From Wyeomyia smithii (lineage: Eukaryota; Arthropoda; Insecta; Diptera; Culicidae), in the NCBI RefSeq assembly GCF_029784165.1, contig NC_073696.1:246321971-246385970 (forward strand): a stretch of 64,000 nt of DNA, written 5' to 3'. A program made the position numbers and the translations under genes. The notes under the pieces were generated by a model. It was not told where the DNA came from and ran no database searches. It worked only from the letters and a program-made list of their open reading frames with translations. Below are positions 1-11,734 of this stretch, piece by piece; positions within the stretch are counted from its first letter, which is position 1, and every line of letters starts with the position of its first letter.

Positions 1-1420
1 TATAACCTTTTTAGCTTTCTCCTTCATACTTTTTGTCTCTTTGGCTATCTATTTTTTGCCTCTTATATTTCTACCTTTTTATATTTTTTGGCTCCTTAAC
101 TTTTTAGTTTTTAATTATTTTACTTCTCACCTTTTTACCTTTGCACTATTTTACCTCTTTACATTCTTTCACATCTTTAGTTTTTTTATCTGTTTACCTT
201 TTTATCTATTCATCTTTTCACCGTATTACCTTTTTGCTATCTAACGTTTTTACCTCCTAACCTTTTAACCTTTTTGTCGTTTTATTACCTTTTATGCTTT
301 TACCCTTTTGCCTCTCTAAGTTTCAAATCTTTTGATTTTTGCCGTTTTATCTCTTTCTCTCTTTTTTGCTTTTTTAACTTCACCTTTTTCCTTTTAACCG
401 TTGTATTTTTTTCAATATTCCATTTTAATCAGGTTTTTTACTTAATTATCGTTTCATGTTACCTCATTACCTTTTTTCACTTTAAATTCTTTGCATTTAA
501 CCTTTTTTCAATTGACCTTTTTACTTCTTACTTGTTACCCCTTATATTATTTTTCCTTTTCACTTTTTACCATTTTACCATTTTACCATTTTTTCTTTTT
601 ATCTTTTAACCTTCTACCTTTTTATCTTTTCACTTTATAACATTTTTACCTTTTTGCTTTCTAACATTTTTACCCTTTTACCTTCTTACTAGTTTATGCT
701 TTTACCTTTTTGTTATTTTTACTTGTTTACCTTCCACTCTTTTATTCTTTTACCGCTCTAAGTTTGAAGTGTTTTATTTTCGCCTTTTTATCTCTCTCGC
801 GCTTTTTTTTACTTTTTCACTTCTCTACTCTTTTTACCTTTTTGCCTCTTACTCTTTTGCTTAATTTTTTTTCACCATTTTAATTTTTCTCCTTTTTTGT
901 CTCTTCACCGCTTTTTTCTGTTACCTTTTTACCTGTATAATATTTTATTACTTCTTATTACTTTGTTATCTCTTCATATTTTCACCCTTTTACCTCTTTA
1001 CTTTTTTCCTTTTTATTATTTCAAGTTTTCACCTCTTTTGTCTCTTATTTTTTTATTTTTGTGCGGCTTTACCTTTTATCATTTTACCTTTCTAATTTTT
1101 TACCTCTTCACGTTATTATATCTTTCCTTTTTTTATTTTATCATTTTTCACCTTTTCACCTCTCTCCCCGCGTACATATTACCCTATTGCCGTTTTGGTT
1201 TTTTACCTTTTTACATTTGTTATATTTTTCTTCATAGCTTTTAACTTTTTTTATTTTCTTACATCTTTATATTTTAAATTTTTGCCTTGTTATTTATAAA
1301 CTTATTTATCTTTTTACCTGTTTAACATTTTACCTGTTTACTTGTTTTCACTTTTTTCCTCTCCAATATTTTATCTTTTCACCTCTCTACCCTTTTGCTC
1401 TATCAACATTAATATTTTTA
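1..1420. repeat. Degenerate pyrimidine-rich tandem array (TTTTTACC type)
   Basis: The plus strand is almost entirely T and C with single A residues, and the word TTTTTACC (or close variants such as CTTTTTACCT) recurs every 8-14 bases throughout. The spacing is irregular, so this is an old, diverged simple satellite rather than a clean microsatellite. Open frames across it encode only Phe/Leu/Tyr/Thr-rich low-complexity strings and are not genes. The array is cut by the left edge of the window, so its true length is unknown; on the right it fades out near 1400. Confidence 0.85.
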
Positions 1421-4218
1421 TGACCATTTCCTAGTTCTCATGATATTGTGTTTTTCCCTAAATAACAGTTAATTTCCAACTTATTCCATTTTATTACTTT
1501 ACAAATAGTCATTGTTTTTAAATTTTTTGTTCTTATTAGTTTGTCTTCAAGTAAATTTATAATACTTAATGGACAATTGGTATAATAAACGTTTCGTGAA
1601 AAAGATGTTGGGCACAAAAAACTTTAGTCATAATTTCCATTGGGAACTAAGTTGTAAGATTTAAAAGACGTTGTGGGCCGAAGACGCATAATCGAAGAAA
1701 ATAAACAGTCTCTTCCAATTCCGATTCACCGTCAGTTTTATTAAAGTTGGCCAAACTCTGCTTCTTCAAGTAGTGAATTTCTCTAGTGTAACGAAAGTTA
1801 GCTCAGGCATAGCCACTTGAATATTAATGGCGTTGCTAAAGTGCCAGCAACTCCGACAGTTAATTAGCGCTGCCTCAAGTGAAAAAGAAACAACATTCAC
1901 TCTCTTCACCAGTATCATTGATGATTAGATCACTGTCAGCAGCAGCCAAAGAATAGTTGAATCGACGTAGAAAGCCATGAGCCTAGATGGGAAGGAGGGG
2001 CTCGTACTGATTTCCACTATTGTTCCTCAAACGGATGTGCGTTCACTTGCGGAATCCTCTCTCTCTGCTACAACAACTAATCAACAGATCAAAGGGCTTA
2101 TTAATTCCAGCAGTTTCAATCTAAATGCGAAAAGGGCTCAACGTAGTTCCGAGTAGAAGGGCGCAGAAAACATCAAACTTCTCAAACACACACACACTCA
2201 AGATCGCTCAGAATGTAACTGTTGATACTTCATCGGAAAAGGGAACAATTGTTGCTACATTTTCCTTTCGACATTCATACTGCTGCAAAGAACGTTGCGA
2301 ATGCGAGGCAGGGAAAAAACCGTTTGCGATCAAAAAGCAATCTTTGTTTCAGGGCCTTTCACTCGGAGGCAAATCCCCGGGAGTTGAAGTTAACGAACGT
2401 CACATGTGTATGCGCGCCGTTGTGGCACTTACATCGATTCGATCGACCGGATAACCGCACAATTACTGGTGCTAAGTTCGTGCTAAGAGAATCTTTTTTT
2501 CTAACAATAACTTTAACCCATTTAACATGCACAAATTAGAAGCTTGATTTGAGTAGACTATCAGTAAAGCTAGAGCTGGACTGGGGAGCTCTCGAACCGT
2601 GCCGGGAGTGGTTGATATTTTTCCACTTGATTGCAATTTCTTCTTCGAGGCTATGGCTGGAAAAAATACACTCGGGAGCACACTGCTGCTGTAGCTGCGG
2701 GAACGATGATTTTCCCGTTGCATGAAAAACATGTAAACACATATGCAAGCACGCACTCGTAATGTGGAAAATAAAAACGTGTGCATAGGTTCTTTTTTTT
2801 CAGGGTGGTGTAGGGATGCTGTCCTAGACCTCGGTCGGTGGAGCGACTAGAACGCCAAGTCGTTTGAGCGACCTGTGTTCGACTTTGTGCACGAGATGCT
2901 GGTGGGGCTGAAAGCACAACCGGCTTTAACGTTTCGGTTTTGTGCAATATTTTTTCCCTATCGTTTGACATTATACCATCAGTGAAATATTGCAGTAACA
3001 TGAGACGGGTGACAACTGCCTGTGGGATGGGTTTTCGTTTTGTTACGTTCGTTGGAAAGAATATCTTCGATTGAAATTGGTTGGCAGAGTGTTGGATGTT
3101 TGGCATTTCTCGATTTTTTTTTCTACAGTTGACGTCACGTTTGAAAAGCCGGTGTGCTTAAATTGTGACAATTAATTGCGTGGTGATATTTTTTTATATA
3201 TGAGTAGCAGGAGGAACTACGATCGACTTAAAACTATACGAAGTTGTATTTTCAACAAATGCACGGGTTAGTTTTGTTGGAAGTAATATTTTGAGCAATA
3301 ATTTTTGAAAATAAACATCTCATATCTAGAACGATTTTTGTTTAAATTTACTCGTGAAAAAAATCATTGCGTGGAAAATTGAAGCCGAATTCTATATAAA
3401 TTTTAAGCAGTCGACACGAATTGCTTAGCCTTGTGAGCTGTAGGTGTTTAAAAGCGTTTCTATTAAGCTTTCTATTACAAGGTGCTCAACCCAATCAATT
3501 TAAAGTTATTCTTAAAAAAATACAAAAATACTTTCAATAATTGAAGTCGCTTAACGAGCTGCCATTTACCCTATAGAATAGACTAGAAACCCTAGTTCTA
3601 ATTATGTAATGATGTTTGAAGTGGTAATTCACATGTCTATACATAGACGTTTGTTAGCAGGTGAAAAATATCATTGATTGTCACGAGCTTGTCAGATTCT
3701 GGTTAGGCGTTGAATTGCGTATAACCTACGTCATTTCGTGATGACACCCTTTCGTAAAATGTCAGCCCAATGTGGATTGGCAGATTTAACCTTCATACAT
3801 CACTTATGTGTTCTTATAATCACCTGAATAAATATCTAACTTAACTTTCCTAGCTTGAATACATGCGGGAGCTCTGATGACGAATGAAGTTCAACTCCTT
3901 GCTAAATGTAGGGGTGAAAAACAAAAGGTTACTGTCAGAATCAGAGCTGCGGAAAGTCAATATCATACTATTGACATTACGCCAAAATGATGCAACACCA
4001 GAATCAGCCAACTACGATGCATGGTTCATTACAAAAGAGTTTGCGATGTTACAATGATTCTCTTAGCGTCAACTCTCACTCTCATTTTTTTCTTGCTATC
4101 TTTCTCGATCATTTCGGGTATGGCTGTACTGAGATTGAACCAGCAGAAATATCAAGTTCATTTTGACAGCATGATGTTATGAGGATAGCACACATAAAAT
4201 CAATAGGGGTCTTCAAAT
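1421..4218. other. Unannotated sequence, no gene recognised
   Basis: This stretch has mixed composition and no protein similarity that I recognise. Short open frames exist (for example 2125-2454 plus and 2651-3106 minus) but lack domain motifs and codon-like character. A tRNA-like patch near 2795-2900 was considered as a possible SINE and not accepted. Confidence 0.5.
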
Positions 4219-4317
4219 CGAGCTCGTATACGAATACCCAGCCGTAAACTGTGTATCTTCCATTACTCGTCAATGGAGGTGAGTATTTTTACGGCTGGGT
4301 ATTTGTTTACGAGCTCG
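4219..4317. repeat. Inverted repeat, 30-bp arms (MITE-like)
   Basis: The arm at 4219-4248 and the arm at 4288-4317 are reverse complements at 28 of 30 positions, starting CGAGCTCGTA and ending at CAGCCGTAAA, with a 39-base spacer. The structure is typical of a short foldback or MITE remnant. I could not define a target-site duplication. Confidence 0.6.
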
Positions 4318-5470
4318 ACATGAATACCCATAATGATTTTTCTTCAATTGATATGTATGATATTGATATATGGTCGGCGTGCGATCAGACCGAACAAAGC
4401 GCTGTTCTCTCAGTTTGAGTTATTGACACCCAGTGGATATGAAAAGTAATAATCGATCTATTATGAAGTAACGTAATTGTTTGAGCATTTGATAACGATA
4501 TTATAACGAAAATTCTCTGTAACAGCTTGTACACAGCAATTGCGGCGGTAAATGTTTTTCGACGCTTGGTTCGGTTTGGCTGCACGCCGACTAAAAGCAT
4601 TTTCAATAAACAACTATTATTTCGTTTTGTAACTGAGCGAATTTTAGTTTGGTACATTTTGAATCTGTATGATCATTCATTTTTATTCTCAGTAGAGAAT
4701 ATGCTTCTTTATAACACCAATTGCATTAAAAAGAATTCTATTATTATTTTTTAAATGATCTCATATCTGAAAAATAATATTGCATTTTTATTTGTTTTTT
4801 TGACAGCATGAGTTTATTAATCTGATTCTTGAGAATTGTCTTGTTGTAGGTTAAACTAAAGACAGTGTTAGTTCGCGGCAAAAAAATGAATCGCGGGTGG
4901 CAAAACAGACAACTTTTAAATATGTTTGGGTATGTATATTTATATACAGATCCTGTTAAATTTTGGCACGGTTTAACTTTGAAACTGTTCAATTTCGGTT
5001 CTGAACGGTTTTGCTTTTCTCCTAGTTTTCATTCATATTTTCTTTTAACGAAGAGGATGGCCGGAGTTAATCGACTGGTTTCGGATATATGGCCGGAATA
5101 TGTTTCAGTAACATGGTAACGATGATCAAAGCAGTGCTTAGAAGTGCTTAAAATCCTACCATGCCTCTCATTGAAAAATATAAAAATGCAAGAAATGTAA
5201 AAAACAAACTTCAAGCTGGCACTGACATAATCACGCTACTGAAACGATTTTTGATATTCCAAAAACCACCTTGATTTGCATTGCAGTGATATTTCCGAGT
5301 GAACTCTGTATATTCACGACGGGTTGTGCAATTTTCTTACGCTATCTTACAAGGGAGGGAGGGGGGTGAATTGATTATCTTACGTAAGAAAATCTTTGTT
5401 AATGCAGCTGTTCAAATAACCATCTTTATGAAAGTGTGGACGGTAAAATTAATGGACGGTAAGATTAACT
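4318..5470. other. Unannotated AT-rich sequence
   Basis: No coding similarity was recognised. A G-rich patch with TCTTACAAGGGAGGG near 5345-5365 resembles the dispersed repeat that follows and may be a fragment of it. Confidence 0.45.
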
Positions 5471-5672
5471 CGAATTAAAGACAGAAGAGGAAATGAAGTA
5501 TTGTGCTTGCTTCAGGGTGATAAAACTAAAATAAAAATCTATATATGCTGGCAGTAAGATCTTACTAGGGGGGAGGGGGGCTATCGAAAAATCTTACGAT
5601 TTCTTACAAGGGAGGGAAGGGGTGGTTTGAAAAAGTGGAAAAATATGCTTACGTAATTATTGAACGGCCCCT
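5471..5672 (+). repeat. Dispersed G-rich repeat, copy A
   Basis: About 200 bases that match, in the same orientation, a second copy at 57171-57363. Shared landmarks, in order, are CGAATTAA, AAGTATTGTGCTTGCTTCAG, AAGATCTTACTAGGGGGGAG, a second G-run after CTTACAAGGG, and the end GCTTACGTAATTATTGAACG followed by GCCCC. The family is non-coding and its class is unknown. Confidence 0.75.
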
Positions 5673-6928
5673 ATACAAAATAATTCCCAATCAATCTTGA
5701 GAGGGATAAAAACACATTACAAACACACACACACACTGTATACCATATTCACACAACATATTATCGGTAGTAACCAAACGGCTTCCAAGTCTTCCAATGG
5801 CACCAGAAGCGGTCTCGTTCAGTTACGAGATGTATTCCAACCACGATGCCTTGATGGTCGACTATGGAAAGATGCTTGATTGCCCTATTTCGTCGACCTT
5901 TTTTGATGTCTGTGTTAGGGAATAAGCCAATTGCATGGAAAACGTATGTGGATATTTAACCTTGAAACTTTTTCGTAATTTTCACCATGTAATAAGATAA
6001 AGTTGGGAATAATTCTAGTCTATTTCAGTTATCCAAAGGCTTTAATATATTATCAAAATCGGTATAGTTTTTCAAGAGCTACTTTTAGTTTTCACAGAAT
6101 GTACCCCAGTATAGTGCAGAAAGACGTAGTCCTACGTTAAAAAATGAATTCCTTCAACTTTGTTTTCCACAACACTTCAGACTAACTTCTGAGTTCTGAG
6201 AGTCACTCGAAGTATGCGGACAATTGTTTCAATATTTTTGGACCCGAAAACAATTAGAAATTCAATGCAGTGATAGAAAAATCTCTGGCTATTTTTCAAG
6301 TCAACATCTTGAATTTCAAAATGACCGTAGATGGTGCCATTTTAAATCTTTTCTATGTCATCACTTTATTTCCAGATAGTTACTTGATTAGTGTTGGATA
6401 AAAGTTATTGTTATCGACCACTCTCGAAAGGCAACAATGCAAGTAATGTAGGAATCTGCCTTATATGGTTCCATGTCAGCCTTGCGGTTGTGGCTTTGCA
6501 TACATCCCTTCTGTTATTGTAAATAGGTCCTCCCTTTGTTATGTTTTGTCTTAATCCAGTTTCAGTCAACGCAACACATAATGTTGCGGCTTGAAACGGC
6601 AATGAGGATGGAGTTCGCATTGAGCTTGAGCTTGATGACCGCACATTTCGTAGATGCTCCTCCGTGATCGATTTGGGCTGGCGAAGTTGCAGAAGGAACC
6701 ACGTATATGGTTATTTGGGCTTTGTATGGATCGATAATGGCCCCGGCCACGTCCTTGCGAAGCAATTCCACAAAAACGGGTAACCAATTTAATCGACCAT
6801 TTTTGATTGGGCTGAAACTTTGCATAGACGTTTCTATTGGCAGAAAATGTCATTTTGTGCTATTTGTTTAATTTTTTGAATCATGACTCATTTTTGAGAA
6901 GCTATTGAAAAATACAATTTAGGGAAGG
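5673..6928. other. Unannotated sequence
   Basis: No recognisable gene. Short frames at 6411-6853 on the minus strand carry no recognised domain. Confidence 0.4.
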
Positions 6929-6930
6929 TA

Positions 6931-7369
6931 CAGGTCGGACTCGATTATCCGGAAGCTCAAAAAAATTATCATTCCGGATAATCGAGTTTTCCGGATAATC
7001 GAATCACACAAACAATACTGAAATTCTGCGATTAACGAATATAAAATAAATATTTCTTTTCTTTATTTTACTTGTATGATGCAGTGGCATAACCAGAAGT
7101 TATTTCTGAGGCGAAAAGGGGAAAAATCTTGAGAAGAAAAAAAAAATAAATTGGACATTGATTATTTTCACTTAATTCGAACATGTCCCAAACATGCCGG
7201 AAGTGACTTAAATGGTAACGAATATGCCAGAAGGGATGATAAAGGTAAAATTTGAGAATAAAAATTGGAAACGGACACCAAAAAATTTAAATTCCGAATT
7301 ATCGAGTCTAAAATTCCGGATAATCGAGTTTCCGGATTATTGAGTTTTCGGATAATCGAGTCCGACCTG
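6931..7369. mobile_element. Pogo-like MITE with TA target duplication
   Basis: A 439-bp element. The left terminus CAGGTCGGACTCGATTATCC is mirrored at the right end as GGATAATCGAGTCCGACCTG, with one extra base inset, and both ends are flanked by TA (6929-6930 and 7370-7371). Inside each end the terminal motif recurs (CCGGATAATCGAG at roughly 6975-7005 and 7315-7355), giving subterminal repeats. TA duplication with CAG-starting termini is typical of the pogo/Tigger branch of Tc1/mariner. No transposase frame is present, so it is non-autonomous. Confidence 0.85.
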
Positions 7370-7555
7370 TATTGATGATTACAAATATTTTTAGGGCCAG
7401 AACAGTTTGTTTGATCGGTATGACGTCTTCGGTAAAGTTGTAGATAATAACTTTGTCTTTCCGGAAAAAATACACACCTTGCATTTTTTTTTGTTGAAAA
7501 AAGTTAAAATTAAAACGTTTTAGCGGTCTATAATTTTAGAACCATTTAATATTGT

Positions 7556-7592
7556 CCAACGTTTCGACACCGGTTGGTGTCTTCATCAGGGA
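7556..7592 (-). ncRNA. Hammerhead-ribozyme-like motif 1
   Basis: Read on the minus strand, the segment contains CTGATGA, then a perfect 6-bp stem GACACC/GGTGTC closed by AACC, then CGAAAC. This is the arrangement of the hammerhead core (CUGANGA, helix II, GAAA). One A lies between CTGATGA and the stem, which departs from the canonical G-C closing pair. No convincing short helix III follows, so activity is doubtful. Such motifs are known in Penelope-like elements and related retrozymes. It abuts the truncated 5' edge of the I-like element at about 7600. Confidence 0.4.
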
Positions 7593-9411
7593 AAAAATTC
7601 TGAATTTTTTTCGTACAATAACCGGACAACGGTGGGGAGCCCATCCAGGAGACCTTATAAGGCTTTACCAAACAACGATATTGTCTGTTATTGAATACGG
7701 GTGTTTCTGCTTCCGCTCCGCAGCAAACACACATCTGATCAAACTGGAGCGAATACAATATCGTTGTTTGCGTATCGCCTTAGGTTGCATGCAGTCGACC
7801 CATACGATGAGTTTGGAGGTCTTAGCTGGAGTACTACCATTGAAAAACCGCTTCTGGAGCCTGTCTTCTCGTATTCTTATCAAATGTGAGGTCTTGAACC
7901 GTCCCGTGATTGAAAATTTTGAAAGGTTAATCGAACTCAATTCTCAAACCCGTTTTATGACATTGTATTTCCATCACATGTCCCAAAATATTAACCCTTC
8001 TTCGAATATTTCAAATCGTGTCGACTTATCAAATACTTCTGATTCTACTGTGTTTTTCGATACATCCATGATAGAAGAAACTCGTGGAATCCCGGATCAT
8101 TTACGCGTGCAGCAGATCCCCAAAAATTTTTCCAATAAATATCGAAACATCAACTGCAACAATATGTTCTACACTGACGGATCACTTCTTGATGGGTCCA
8201 CTGGCTTCGGTATTTTCAATAACAATTTAACCGTCTCCCATAAACTCGATAATCCTGTTCCTGTTTACGTCGCAGAATTAGCTGCAATTCAGTACACCCT
8301 AGGGATTATCGAAAAAATGCCCAAGGACCATTATTTCATCTGTACGGACAGTCTCAGTTCTATTGAGGCTCTCCGATCGATGAAAGATGTTAAGCACTCT
8401 CCGTATTTCCTGGGGAAAAAACGGGAACATCTGAGTGCTTTATCCGAAAAATCGTTTCAGATTACCTTAGCGTGGGTCCCTTCTCACTGCTCGATACCGG
8501 GCAATGAGAAAGCGGACTCTTTGGCTAAGGTGAGCGCAACAAACGGTGATATTTATGAAAGACCAATTGCCTTTAATGAATTTTTCGCACTTGTACGTCA
8601 GAATACGATCATCAGTTGGCAAAATTCTTGGACCAGAGGGGAACTGGGAAGGTGGTTACATTCCATAATCCCCAAGGTGTCGACGAACCTGTGGTTCAAG
8701 GGGTTGGATGAAGGTCGGGATTTCATTTGCGTGATGTCCCGGCTTATGTTCAATCACTATAGATTTGACGCGCATCTCCGTCGTGTTGGGCTCGGGGAAA
8801 GTGGTATCTGTGCCTGTGGTGAGGGTTATCACGACATAGAGCATGTGGTTTGGTCATGCCCTGTACACCGTGACGCCAGGTCTAAATTAATAACTTCCCT
8901 GCAGGCCGAAAGTAGGCAGCCGGCTGTTCCTGTTCGTGATGTCTTGGCGAGCCGTGACCTATCCTACATGTCCCTTATATACGTTTTCCTGAAATTCATC
9001 CACGCCCAGTTCAATCCTATTCCCTTCCGCCTACATCCAACCAAACGAGAAGAACACGTTAAGACCCCGGATCCGGAAACAGCTACTAGACCCGCACGAT
9101 ACTCTCAGGTCCCGAGGGAGACAACCCAATATGCCAGTCCGTAATATCTTGGCCCAGCAGCGGAACATATTCAATATGCTGCTTACCTATGGCGATGGAA
9201 AACCACCAAACAACAAATCAGTGCTTTTAATGCAAAACATTCTAGCTTTAAGTTAGATTTAGTTTCAGCTCGTAGTCGGCAGCGAGGATAAAAAATTTGC
9301 TTTTAGTTATTAAGATACTTTAGAAAGTAAGCTACCAGATATAATTGGCGCCGTTGAACATTAAATTGTATTTGTGCCGTGTCAAATAAATTATAGATGA
9401 AGAAAAAAAAA
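7593..9411 (+). mobile_element. I-like non-LTR retrotransposon, 5'-truncated
   Basis: The element comprises the last part of the reverse transcriptase, the RNase H domain, the C-terminal zinc-finger region, a 3' untranslated region (9145-9400) and an A-rich end (GATGAAGAAAAAAAA near 9400). The 5' end is lost at about 7600, the normal outcome of incomplete target-primed reverse transcription. Target-site duplications were not resolved. RNase H in the same frame as RT points to the I/LOA group rather than Jockey; the exact clade is not certain. Confidence 0.85.
7603..9144 (+). CDS. C-terminal half of I-like ORF2 (RT end, RNase H, zinc finger)
   Basis: An uninterrupted frame of about 510 codons, open from 7552 but homologous only from about 7603. 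The first 60 residues (WGAHPGDL, then YQTTILSVIEYG, then RIQYRCLRIALG) match the thumb and connection region of insect I-type reverse transcriptases. Numbering from the ATG at 7552, the RNase H domain spans about residues 205-325 with catalytic residues D209 (FYTDGS), E242 (AELAAI), D266 (CTDS) and D322 (GNEKAD), plus the usual H312. A Cys/His cluster (CACGEGYHDIEHVVWSC) follows at about residues 420-437. The protein would remove RNA from the RNA/DNA hybrid during retrotransposition. The fingers/palm RT, endonuclease and ORF1 are missing, so it cannot move alone. The ATG at 7552 lies in foreign sequence and is not a genuine start. The lack of stops suggests a fairly young insertion. Confidence 0.9.
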   Translation, partial: NFFRTITGQRWGAHPGDLIRLYQTTILSVIEYGCFCFRSAANTHLIKLERIQYRCLRIALGCMQSTHTMSLEVLAGVLPLKNRFWSLSSRILIKCEVLNRPVIENFERLIELNSQTRFMTLYFHHMSQNINPSSNISNRVDLSNTSDSTVFFDTSMIEETRGIPDHLRVQQIPKNFSNKYRNINCNNMFYTDGSLLDGSTGFGIFNNNLTVSHKLDNPVPVYVAELAAIQYTLGIIEKMPKDHYFICTDSLSSIEALRSMKDVKHSPYFLGKKREHLSALSEKSFQITLAWVPSHCSIPGNEKADSLAKVSATNGDIYERPIAFNEFFALVRQNTIISWQNSWTRGELGRWLHSIIPKVSTNLWFKGLDEGRDFICVMSRLMFNHYRFDAHLRRVGLGESGICACGEGYHDIEHVVWSCPVHRDARSKLITSLQAESRQPAVPVRDVLASRDLSYMSLIYVFLKFIHAQFNPIPFRLHPTKREEHVKTPDPETATRPARYSQVPRETTQYASP

Positions 9412-9983
9412 GTCTTGCACGATCATTGTACTTCCCGATTTGCACAAATTTTGCACTAAAATCGTACAATAAATGTGTGAAAAGGATAACGCAACAGTTG
9501 TACTGCAATTACATTGACACAGATTGAAATCAGAATATGTATCATATATCCGTACTTTATTTTCACATCGAGTGTATTAGTGACTGCTACTCATGGAGCT
9601 GTGCAAGCAGCGAACAACAACTTGTGAACTCACTAGATTTATCTCGATGGATTTGGTCATTTAAAAGTACCACTGAATGATTTGCAAAAAATAACGAAAC
9701 AAAATTATGTTCACAACATTGCTTTGCTGATTTTTTTATGGCAACACTAGTAAATTGTGAATAGTTATTATTTGTAATTTTGTGCACGCGCTTTTTTCTC
9801 AAGCGACGAGAGAAATTCCTATCTCGCTTGTAGAGTTTCCATGTACGTGCGACTAGACTAGACACGTCACATACAATATGCAGGTTGCTCTTTCGCTTCT
9901 CTTTCGGTTCGGATTGCGACACGCAAGGCGATGTTTCTCGTTGCTTCACTAAATGAGCGAGACACCCGTGCTGTACATACTTG
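9412..9983. other. Unannotated sequence, possible outer foldback arm
   Basis: No coding similarity. Parts of 9780-9980 (for example TTTTGTGCACGCGC) look like a diverged reverse complement of 10385-10510, so the foldback at 9984-10381 may once have been larger. Confidence 0.35.
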
Positions 9984-10381
9984 CTACCAGTGCACACTGG
10001 AATGCAATCTAGCGGAACAAAATTAATAACTCTGGATCGTGTTGTTTTTTTGAGATAGTGATTTCGGCAATGTTTATCAGAATTATCAAGAAATATTTTT
10101 GTATGAAAATATTTGTACTAAATTAGTACTAATTTTTTTTGTCTTCATTTTTTCAATTTAGAAGGATGGTTTCTTCTACAAAGTTGTTCGTTAGCTAATA
10201 ATATGATTGTCTTTCAAAGTCACAACCATTCAAGAAGTCATCGTGTATGAGATATTGATTTTTTTGGACATCTTCAATGATTTTCATGAACATTGCCGAA
10301 AACACTGTCTCAAAAAACCAACGCGATCGGGAGTTATTAATTTTGTTCCGCTAGATTGCATTCCTGGACCACTGTGCAGTG
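9984..10381. mobile_element. Foldback element, arms about 130 bp
   Basis: The arm at about 9984-10112 is the reverse complement of the arm at about 10252-10381 with modest divergence. The shared core reads GAATGCAATCTAGCGGAACA and then AAATTAATAACTC on the plus strand at the left. A spacer of about 140 bases separates the arms. There is no transposase frame. Transcription through it would give a hairpin. Confidence 0.75.
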
Positions 10382-11734
10382 TTGTTGGTCTCACCCACAC
10401 TGTAGGTGCGTGCTTGCTGCTACTCAAAGGAATGCATGAAGAAGATAAAGTATCTCGAAAGCGTGTGTGCAAAAGACTTAAAAAGCGTAACATATGTCTC
10501 GTCCCCAAGCAGAAAGTAGGAGAATAGTTTTGCTTCTCGAACGCTTTGCAATGCTGCTTAATACCAGTTGAAACTGTTTAGGTGTAGTAGTTTGTAGCTG
10601 CCAAATACATTGGAGAAACGCTAGAGCATTAATTGCGTTATGCCCAGCACCCAATCATTGTACTGATTTCGCACCATCCAACTTTTGCGTGATAGCAAAA
10701 CGAGAAAATATTCAATTTTCGATCGTATCTTTGTTTTTTTCCTTATACGGACAATTGTTGTTGTTAAATTTAAACTTGGATCTCTGTGCTACCCCGATAG
10801 AGCAATAAAAAATAGAGCAATAAAAAATGGCATGCACACTGAAAATAAGACGGCCGGCAGGTCGGAGGAAGTGGCCGTCTGCGTCTCACCATCTGAATGA
10901 TTTGTTTGGGTCAAAAGCAAACTCGTTACGTCTGTTACGCTACTAGTATACGCTGTTCCTGCCGTTCCCATCTGCTACTAATTTGGAACCATCCTTTCTA
11001 CCAACCATTAGTGAAATTATTGGTTTTAGCAGAAGCAAGCTCTTATATAGCTCAAATAGCGCATTTCCAGTTACGTAGGTATAACATTCTGTTAACCGTG
11101 CTAAGAAAAGCATGCATTAAGCAGCCAATCTGAGTCCGAAATCTGCGTTTCAACAAGTTTAAAAAAAAAATTGAATTGGGCAATAGTTCGAAAAAAAATA
11201 ATACAATTTTCTGAATTTTTCAGATGCAAACATAATTTTCCAATCGAGTGCTGCAAAAACGAAAAAAATCCATTGAAAACTAACCGAATATAAGCATTTG
11301 ATTTTGGACATATTTGTCTTATTTTCGGTTTAAGACTCTTAATATACACCACTATGTATTGTAACTTCCTCAGAAACGTAGGTCTACGTCAAAAATTTGA
11401 ATTATTGTAGGAAAAATAAAATGATCACTAGAATCATCCAACAATATTGGAATACAGTTATTCGTTGGAATGTTAAAATTCAGAAAATGCTCTGAACCGT
11501 GACTTTTAATGAAAATTTGTCTTACATTTCATCATTCTTGACTTTTCGCAAGATGTTTTGCTATAGCATGGTGATTTTTTTTATTAAAAATTGCATGTTT
11601 ACTTTATGATGTGCGCCACTCAGTTCTCGCTGTTTTTTTTTTCAAATAAAAATACAACTTTAATTCGAAAGAATGGTTACTTTTAAATCATCGCTAGCTA
11701 TAACTTTGTTCTATCTTTCTGGCAGTGATCGAAT
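10382..11734. other. Unannotated sequence
   Basis: AT-rich, with no gene recognised. The frame at 10207-10527 runs across the foldback arm and is not credible as a protein gene. Confidence 0.4.

Noticed and set aside
41..1244. Several Phe/Leu-rich open frames that look like membrane proteins
   Set aside because: They are direct translations of the TTTTTACC low-complexity array; no start context, domains or sequence variety.
2125..2454. 109-codon plus-strand frame
   Set aside because: No domain, and an overlapping frame of similar length exists; no evidence for translation.
2795..2960. tRNA-like patch (GTGTTCGACT) as a possible SINE
   Set aside because: A and B boxes too degenerate, and no tail or target duplication was found.
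2651..3106. 151-codon minus-strand frame
   Set aside because: No recognisable motif; the composition looks like read-through of non-coding DNA.
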